Assembly (NCBI RefSeq): GCF_008831285.2
Contig: NC_045146.1
Location: 19,895,149-19,959,148, forward strand
From: Nymphaea colorata
Lineage: Eukaryota; Streptophyta; Magnoliopsida; Nymphaeales; Nymphaeaceae
Length of the DNA: 64,000 nucleotides
Direction of reading: 5' to 3'
The notes under the pieces are model-generated. The model made no database searches, had not been told where the DNA came from, and saw only the letters and a program-made list of their open reading frames with translations. Shown in pieces: positions 49,401-58,200 of the stretch. Numbering within the stretch: the first letter of the stretch is position 1; every line of letters begins with the position of its first letter. The position numbers and the translations under genes are program-made.

Positions 49401-52164
49401 ACGAGGATGGAAGGCGGTTAATTAGGTAATATGCAGTGAGTATGGCATCGCCCCAAAATTGCGCCAGAACACAACCATGTATCATGAGAGTGCGAGCCAT
49501 GTTAAGTAGTTGACGATGTTTACGTTCGACAACACCATTTTGTTGAGAAGTGTGGGGGCAAGTGAATTGAGGACATATTCCATATTTTGTGTAAAACTGT
49601 AGCAAGGTATTGGATTTGAACTCACAAGCATTATCAGTGCGAATGTTTTTGACAATGGAATCAAACCGAGTCTTTATTTCAATAATGAAATTTTGAAGAA
49701 TACAAATAACTTCAGACCTCTCTTTTAACAAGAACACCCAACTAAGACGAGAAAAATCATCAACAATAACAAGGTAATACCTAAATTTGGCCCGGCTTAC
49801 AACCCGGCTAGGCCCCCAAACATCAACATGAATAAGATCAAAAGTTGCATGACTCGACAGACTACTGCTGGATGGAAAACTACTTCTAGTGTGTTTGCCC
49901 AATTGACAGGCCTCACACTGGAATGACTCATACACAGAAATATTAGGGAGAACACCACGAAGCTTGGATAATGAAGGATGGCCTAGTCGGAGATGCCACT
50001 GATATGAAGTTGGCTTAGATAGAGCCATAGATGCCACCTCCACTGGTTTCGACAGTAGGTAAACTTCCCTGTGCTCATGGTCGCCACCAATCGTCTTCCC
50101 ATTTTGCAAGTCCTGAAAAACACATGAACCAAGATCAAATATGGCTCTACAACGCAATCTTTCGTCAACTGAGTAACAGATAGAAGGTTAGCAGGAAACT
50201 CTGGAGCATATAAAACATGGGAAAGAAGGATAGAACCAGGAAGTTTAACATCCCCAATTCCCATAATAGGAGAAAGCTTTCCATTGGCAAGCCTAACATG
50301 TTGAGGCTGTGGAAACCGATGCAATGAAGTAAATACGTGAGGCTGACTGCGAAAGTGTTTCGAAGCCCCAGAATCAATAATCCACATGGTACCTGGTTCA
50401 TGGGAAGAAGTACTAGCAACAGAATCCACCATGACCGAGGAGGCAGCTGTAGACAATAGACATCATGATAGGAAGAGGTCGCTGAGCCATAAGCTGATCA
50501 TACTCTGCCTTACTCATAGTCACTGTGGAGTTCTCCGAATTCATCGAGGAAGGAGTCTCTGCCAGTGATGTAGCAACTCGGGCAGACCCTACATGAATAT
50601 GAGAAGAGAAGGTCCCTCTGCCCCTTGAAGTATTACCACCCCTGCCATGGAAAGTAGAAGTCGGTCTACCATGTTTGTCCCAACATCTATCTTCCAAATG
50701 TCCCAATTTTCCACAGAATGTACATTGAAATCTTCCTCTGCCCCCTACACCACGACCTGAGCCTCTTCCCCTAGTGGCTTGCCCATGCCCTCCAGACACA
50801 GTTAAGGCTGCAGAAGGAGACTCACTCTGGGACTGAGAGAGAGATACAACCAATCTACTGAGTCTATTACATGCCTCAGCAAGATCTGGAATTTATGCTC
50901 CAGTAAGCATTTGAACTTTTGCTACCTCATACTTAGGGGACAAACCAGCCAAGAACTTAGCCACCATAGTCTGCTCAAAATGCGTCTTGTAACATGCCTG
51001 ACATGGAGGTCGAAGAGCCTTCAATCGTTCATACGCAGCTTTAACTAAAGCAAAGTATTGAGATAGTTCTAATTCACCTTGCTGCAGTTTAAGTAACTCT
51101 TCCTCAACTTGTTAAATTTTTGAGACATTCTTGTCATGAGAATAAGTTTGTCTCAAGAACGTCCATATATGTTTGGCAGTCATATAGTAGGCAAGAGTAG
51201 GAGCTATATCCGTCTGCACACTGTTCATGATCCAAGACATAACAATACTATTATCTTCTTTCCATGTGGCATATTTCCCAGTTTTAACACTCGGTTCATC
51301 TTCATCAATGATATGGTCTTTCCGATGTCCTACTACAGACGTCATAAACATTCGTGACCAGATTTCATAGTTGTGACCATCTAATTTCACGGTAGAACCA
51401 TAGAAGAAAGGAGACTCGATCTTAGAATTGTCTCCCATATTAGACGGCTGTTCAGGCTCCATCACAACTCCCACAAAAAGAGAATAGCACTAATATATAT
51501 ACCGCAGAAAGGGACGATAAAGTATGCAAATGATAAAGGAATTTAAATCCGTGGCTGACTGAAACTTAGAGCAGATCACACGTAAGGCAGATCCACGGCT
51601 GACTGAAACTTAGAGCAGGTCGACTATTGCAACATCCAACACCAGCTAGGGCAGATCCACGATATAGAAGGAATTCATATTCACGTATGCAATATCCAAC
51701 AAAAAGGAAGGACATATATCACCTAGGGCAGATCCACGGCTGACTGAAATTTAGAGCAAATCGACGGCAGCAACATCCAACAAGAGGAAGGACATATCCA
51801 CGGCTGACAGAACCCTAGGGCAGATCTACGGCTGATAAAAAAAAGGTTGTAATATCCACGGCTGCAGCGACTTCCATTCACCAAGTAGTGACCACCGACC
51901 ACAAAGGAAACTTCTGCCACGTGAGGGAGACACCTGCAACGTCCATCCGCGTCCACTTCAACAGGGCATCGATCTAGGGTTTTTAATCTTATGCTTAAGA
52001 AAACCCTAGATCGAGCCTAATATGCATGTTCAGCCTGTCGTGCTCTCAGACCTATCCACGAGAATAGAAGAAGGGGAAGAGACAGGGGATGAGCACGGTG
52101 AGAGAGGTTTCAGTCCCAAGGAAAGTTGGGCTCTGATACCATGTTACGTGCAGCCAAGGGAGAG

Positions 52165-52201
<37 letters not shown>

Positions 52202-55186
52202 TTTCTATCGTATTCACTAAAGCTGCCCTAATCTCAAGTTAAATGAGAATTAGGGTAAAGTAACAAATTACAAAAGAGGTCCATAAATAAAACCCTTATC
52301 TATAAAGAGCTGTTCCTAAACTCTTAAATATTCTAAAATACCACCTAGTGGGTTTTGCGCCGGGGTCCTGTCCGGCCGGGTAGATCATTTGTGTAATTAC
52401 CTAGGTTTGCTTTGTGGTTTATGTTTGAGCCCAAGAGAATAAAAAATACAAAGAAACTAGTAAAATGAAATGATATAACCTGGAAATTCAACTTGTATGT
52501 TGTTTTTTAAACTTTAAAATATTATCTTTTTGATATTTGGTCTTCATCCTCCTTTCATGAGGGAATACTAAAGCTTTTGTCAATGGCCTTATATGTAATG
52601 CACAATTTGGTGCCGAGAGAATAAACTATATAGTACTAGACTAGATAATGTTGTGTGTTCTGTTTGGCAGTTTGCTTTGAATATGCATGCTTTGCACGAA
52701 ACACCAGTAGCTTTCACCTAATTCTTGAGGTTTCTGTTTTTATTTGGGTGATTTTGCAAGCATGTGAATTTGTCTTCCAATGGGAAACTCCTGACATGAG
52801 GGACCATGTGAATGTAAATCCTTTAATCATCATTTTTGTCTTCCTATTCTGGGGAGTCTCACTCAAGAAATGTTCTTTTCATCCATATGCAACTGCCAAC
52901 TATTTTGTTACTATGTTTTTTTTTCCCTTATGGCATTTTCTTTTCAGATGGTTGTTTTTGTTTCCTTTTAAAAATTTATCAAAAAAGTATATGTTTTTTC
53001 TGGTTCAAATTCTTGTTTGCCCAATTTGGTCCACTGAATCGATTCCTTGCAATAATCAGTATTCATTTCCTTATATTTGTTAGGTAAAGAATTTTATCCT
53101 TTTGGGTGATATCCACAAAAGCATATACTTTCTCAGTTGGAAGGAACAGGGAGCTCAGCTTAGCTTGCTTGCAAAGGATTTTGGATCTCTTAATTGTTTT
53201 GCAACTGAGTTTTTAATAGATGGAACTACACTCAGCCTTGTTGTTTCGGATGATCAGAAAAATATTCAGGTAAAAGGTTCACTTCCTTCCTTTTGTCTGA
53301 TTTATTAATTTTGTTTCATCATTTTGTATTGTTTGATAGCATCTTAACCATGCTAAGTGCACATCTGAAATATGTGTGTGTGTGAGGCCAGAGGATTCTA
53401 CAGCATTTTAGGAAAATATTATTTTTTCATCATGGCATAAGAAAAACAATGTTATTTATGGGAGGACATTATATGAATTTAGGATTGCCGTGTTCTCTTG
53501 TTTTTTATGAGGTCAGAATGGTCAATATTGTGGAGATGATTACTGCTGTCCACAACTTCAAGGTTTCAACTTTCAAGGAGTCAGAATAAACTAAGTCCTC
53601 GCTCTTCGTGGTTGTTGTCTAAAGCAGTTTCTTCGCTTATGACTGCAGAAGTTGTCAGCTCCAAGCGTAGTTTACTAGGTGACGATGCTTGCTTACAATG
53701 TGGTTCTCAGAGAATCATACGCACAAAATTGTCTGAACTTCATAATTAGTGCCTAGAGGAATAAGTAGCAGCGTCATCTTTGAAACCCAGAGCATTCTAA
53801 TACAAACAGAAGTATTGTTGTCTAAGTAGATCTTTTGTTCCATCTTCTGAGTAGAGAAGTTGTCACACAGAGGCAGAGCTTAGGGGTTTCCTTGTAGCAA
53901 GTCAATTCAGTTTGACTTTTCCTGACCTCCTACTTGACTTCGTCCAAAAAGAAGATTTAGTCCCAAGTCCAACATCAATTTCTTGTGGGAGTGAGTATTT
54001 TGATTGGAAACTGAATTGAGTGGGTACTGTCTTTAAATTTTAATCAACCAGGGGTATTTTGATCCTCATGGTTCCACTTTTCACTATAAGTACTTCCACA
54101 GTAGCACCTTGGCCCCTTCCTTTTATATATATAAATGTATAATAATAATAATTATTCAATGTCTTAAACAGGATATTGTAATGTATATCCTTGGGTCGAC
54201 CTACATTTTGTATTGCAAGGTATCATAGTGCGACGTAAAATTATTTTTTGCTTCATAAAAATAGGAAAATTCATAAAAAAGGAGAAGATGAATATTCATG
54301 AGTCATCATTCATAAGCCAAAATATTTAAGAAAATAAAGTTTGAAGTCTTTTAAATCATATCATGATTATCGTCAATCAATATGACGAAACACAGAAGTC
54401 TCCAAACATCAATGAGTTTCTCGCGAGCAAAGTTTCCTTCAAACCGGCTGCCCTCAAATTGACAATTTCTTTGCAATTTTTCTCTAAAACCGGCAGAAAT
54501 GCCCCCCTCCCAAAGCTCTTAGAAATGTTAAAAATGAAGAAGAATAGACTATTTTAAAAGAGAAGTCGACCAAAAGGGGCGTCGGACCACTTTTCTAAAA
54601 ACTGTACCATACGGCAGATGCATGTGTAAGACACATCCAAAATGTGTATCAAGCATATATAGTATAGGTCTTTTCGACCTATACAATGCAATACAAGATG
54701 TTTCTGTGTAATACAATGCTGATAACTATATATGTAATATATCAGGCAGGTTTCAGATATTTTCTATCATCTTTGCATGTTTTTTCTATTCATTTCACGT
54801 TCTAAACCCAATCCTTGGATTCATCTAGTGGAGAAAATACTGTTTTTATAGTTGCATGTGATTTTTGAGCAAGGAAAAGATTAATTGTTGATTTGTTTAT
54901 ATCGTGTCATAAGCTTGTCAGCTGTCAGAAAAGAAATTACTTTTTTAATCTATTCTATCCAAAGCATGAAAACATCTCGATGTGTTGATGGAGTCTCAGT
55001 TGTGGGAGTGTAGAAGTACCAGACACAGAAACCCTCGTGTTTGTAGAAGTATTTATAGTTCCAAAGGTAGATGTCAAAGTTCTCCTACCTCAAAATGCGA
55101 CAAACCTCTGTTTCTCATATTCTCAAGAGCTGGTTGTGTGGCACAATAAAAGGAATATTAAAGATCATGAAAAAGTGAGTGTGTGT

Positions 55187-55221
<35 letters not shown>

Positions 55222-58200
55222 CTGGTTCCTCTGTCTCTCTTTTGGTAATCCGTTCTTTTTTGTTTTCTCTTAACAGTTGACAAATTTCTTTTTGAACTAC
55301 TTGTTGTCCATGTGTTCCCTTTATAGCTAGTACAGAAATTTTAAAAGTATGGAATACAGGGTATCGCATGGTATGTTGTCAAGGTCTTGCCTAGGCATTG
55401 CCTAGGTGAGGACTAAGCATGAGTCCGCACCTGTTGCCTAAGTCCGCCATTTAGGCGACGGGTTATGTGCTGGCACCTAGGCACCTGCACACCTAGTCCA
55501 TGGGAAAGTGAATATGCCTGCATACTTGGGATATTATATAACTTATATACGTTATAGGCTATACCTGTTACACCTTCTTTAAGTAAATCCTGTATATCTG
55601 TATACCAGTTATATGTAAAATAGTTTTATCTGTTCTATATGTGTTTCTGTTTCTGTTTTCTGATTTCAATTTGAATTGTTACTTTGTTATGTTTCTCGTT
55701 CTGTTATAAGACTCTCTGTGAAGTGATTTGTGTTATGTACTAGTAGTATATGTGGCTGTTTTCTGATTTCTAGTTTTCTAGTAACATGTATATTGTAGTA
55801 TACTGTTATATGTTATAGCTTTTTCTAGTACTATGTATACTGTAATATGTTATGGCTGTTTCTAGTAGTATATATACTGTTTCTGCTTTCTGTTGTGTAT
55901 TCTATTTATGATTTGTATATTAGTAGACTGTTATATGTATTCTGTTTTACTGTATAATAAAGTCAGTATTACTGTTTAGACTGTTATATGTTTTCTGTTT
56001 ATGATGCGGTTACATACTGTTCTATGTGATATGTACTATATTGTTATGTACTGTTTTGGTAATGTGTACTGTTATATACTGCTGTAGTAATATGTAATAT
56101 GTATACTGTTATATACTGCAATGAGTAATAGGTATTATACTTTCACATGGCAAAAAAGATTAAAAAAAAATGGTTGCCTTTTTTGGCTAGGTGCGCCTAG
56201 GCGCTAAGTGCTGCCTGGCTCCGCACCTTGACAACGTAGGTATATACTAACAAAACTTCTTGTTGTATCTGAGGGTGAATAGAAATTTGAAAGTTTGGAA
56301 TCATCTGTTTGCAAGTTTGAAAAGATTATGTTTTTCTTTGTAATATTGATGATGTTGAGGGGTTTGAAAAGGGTGGAGATAGGGGCTGGCAGGCGTCATG
56401 GCCCCCAACATCCTCACCAAACCCCCATCCCCGGTCAAGTGCTTGTGTTGACATTATGCTATTTAAGTCTATGTTGTACTGTTGTTTCATTCTTTCTTCT
56501 GCTGTTTTTCTCAATAGCACATTAAATGTCTTATTTTTTTTTATTTTAACGGTTGTTCCTTGTATTTAGATCTTCTACTACGCTCCAAAAATGGTTGAGA
56601 GTTGGAAAGGGCAGAAGCTTCTCCCAAGAGCTGAGTTTCATGTTGGTGCCCATGTGACAAAGTTTCTGCGGTTGCAGATGCTACCGACCTCTGCGGACCG
56701 ACCTGTAGTTTCTGGTGCTGATAAACCTAATCGATTTGCTTTGCTTTTTGGTACATTGGATGGCAGTCTTGGTTGTATTGCACCACTTGAAGAAAGCACA
56801 TTCCGCAGGCTTCATATGCTACAGAAAAAGCTAGTAGACGCTGTTCCTCATTTGTGTGGGTTGAACCCGAGATCGTTCCGGCAATTCCAACATAATGGAA
56901 AGGCTCATCGACCTGGCCCTGATAACATTGTGGACTGCGAGCTTCTTTGCCAGTAAGTTAATTTGTTTTATTATTTTAAAATAATGTGTTGTCCTACTGG
57001 TTGGGGGGTTGCTGAGGAAGCACAGCTGATTATATTTATGTAGCCATGTGGAATCAGTGTTTGTGCTGGTTATGTCTGTTGCTTTGTTTCTCGTTCCGGG
57101 ATCCAATGCAATATGTTGGGGCTTCTAAGATTTATAGTGATGAGAAAGCACTTATTGCTTATACATAGTCTGTTTGCTTTACTGGCTGTTTGTTTGATGG
57201 CAAAAGTTTTGCCTTGATTAAGGCAAAAAGCAGGTGTTTGGCAAAATTTTTTTACCAAATATGTTTGGCCTTTTGTTTCGCGACTGGGGTGGGGGTTATG
57301 ATGAGTTGATGTCTATGGAACATCTCCAACATATAGATGTTTCAAATTTGTGATGGAATAGCTTAGTTTTCAAAATCAGAAGTTGGACTCAGGTCTGTTG
57401 AGGGCCAAAAATGATTAGTTGGTTTGAGTAGTCCAAGTCGGCTGGCCAAAATTAATTTAATGAGGAACATAGACACAGTATGTAAGGTAATCCATGTAGT
57501 TTACCGATTCCATATGTAAGGTATCTAAGGTTCCTCAGGAGTTCAGATATAAAATCACGTCGAATAAAAATAATAAGGAACAGTATGACATATATATGTA
57601 TATATACACACACACACACATTATATATGTTTGTGTGCATATACTATATACACAAGTTGTGCCTTCTACATGCCCTAGCCTCTGTTTAGCTGGGTAGGAT
57701 TGTGGGCCTGCTATGGAGCTATAGATGGTTTAAAAGGGGTATGCGCATGAGACACAAAAGAGAAGGTACAATATGTAGTGCACACATACACACATGCACG
57801 GAGAGAAAAACAAAAAACTAATTGAAAAACACGCGTAACACCAGATGTAAACAATTTCCTACAGTAGCTACTTAAGAAGCATAGTGGCTCGAAATTGACT
57901 AGTTGCGCTAATCAGTTCACTAGTCAATGACACTAGTCCCTGGTGCATTGAATGCGAGGGACTAGTTGCTGGCTTGGCGAAGTGGGCTTGTGACAAGAGA
58001 AAACTTATATTATTTCTTCTGATGTGTTCACTACTGTTATTAGTTTTCTTTGATTTCTATTTCTCTTGAGTGTCAAAATTTTTAACTTGTTTACTTAGTC
58101 TTAAGTTTGACCAAGTACCCAGGATGGTCTCTTGTTAACGACACTTTATGTCTTGTGTAATAGTGGGACAGGCTCTTGAAGTAATAGTGCCAATTGTTGG

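Larger units (their letters stand above)
47031..52347 (-). mobile_element. Decayed Ty1/copia retrotransposon (intron 23)
   Basis: The left LTR is 47031-47249 and the right LTR 52142-52347. The minus strand carries a primer site (52130-52141), a leader, then gag, protease, integrase, RT and RNase H with several stops and frame breaks, and a polypurine tract (47250-47273). The right LTR lacks 17 bases at its outer end and no target duplication is found (left flank GATTG). It is antisense to CPSF160 and cannot be autonomous. Confidence 0.93.
45582..53083 (+). other. CPSF160 intron 23 (7.5 kb)
   Basis: The donor is GTGAGT at 45582 and the acceptor TTGTTAG ends at 53083. It contains a 148-bp tandem duplication, a (TA)n tract, an 85-bp-offset repeat and a decayed copia element at 47031-52347. 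The rest is AT-rich with nothing recognised. Confidence 0.88.
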
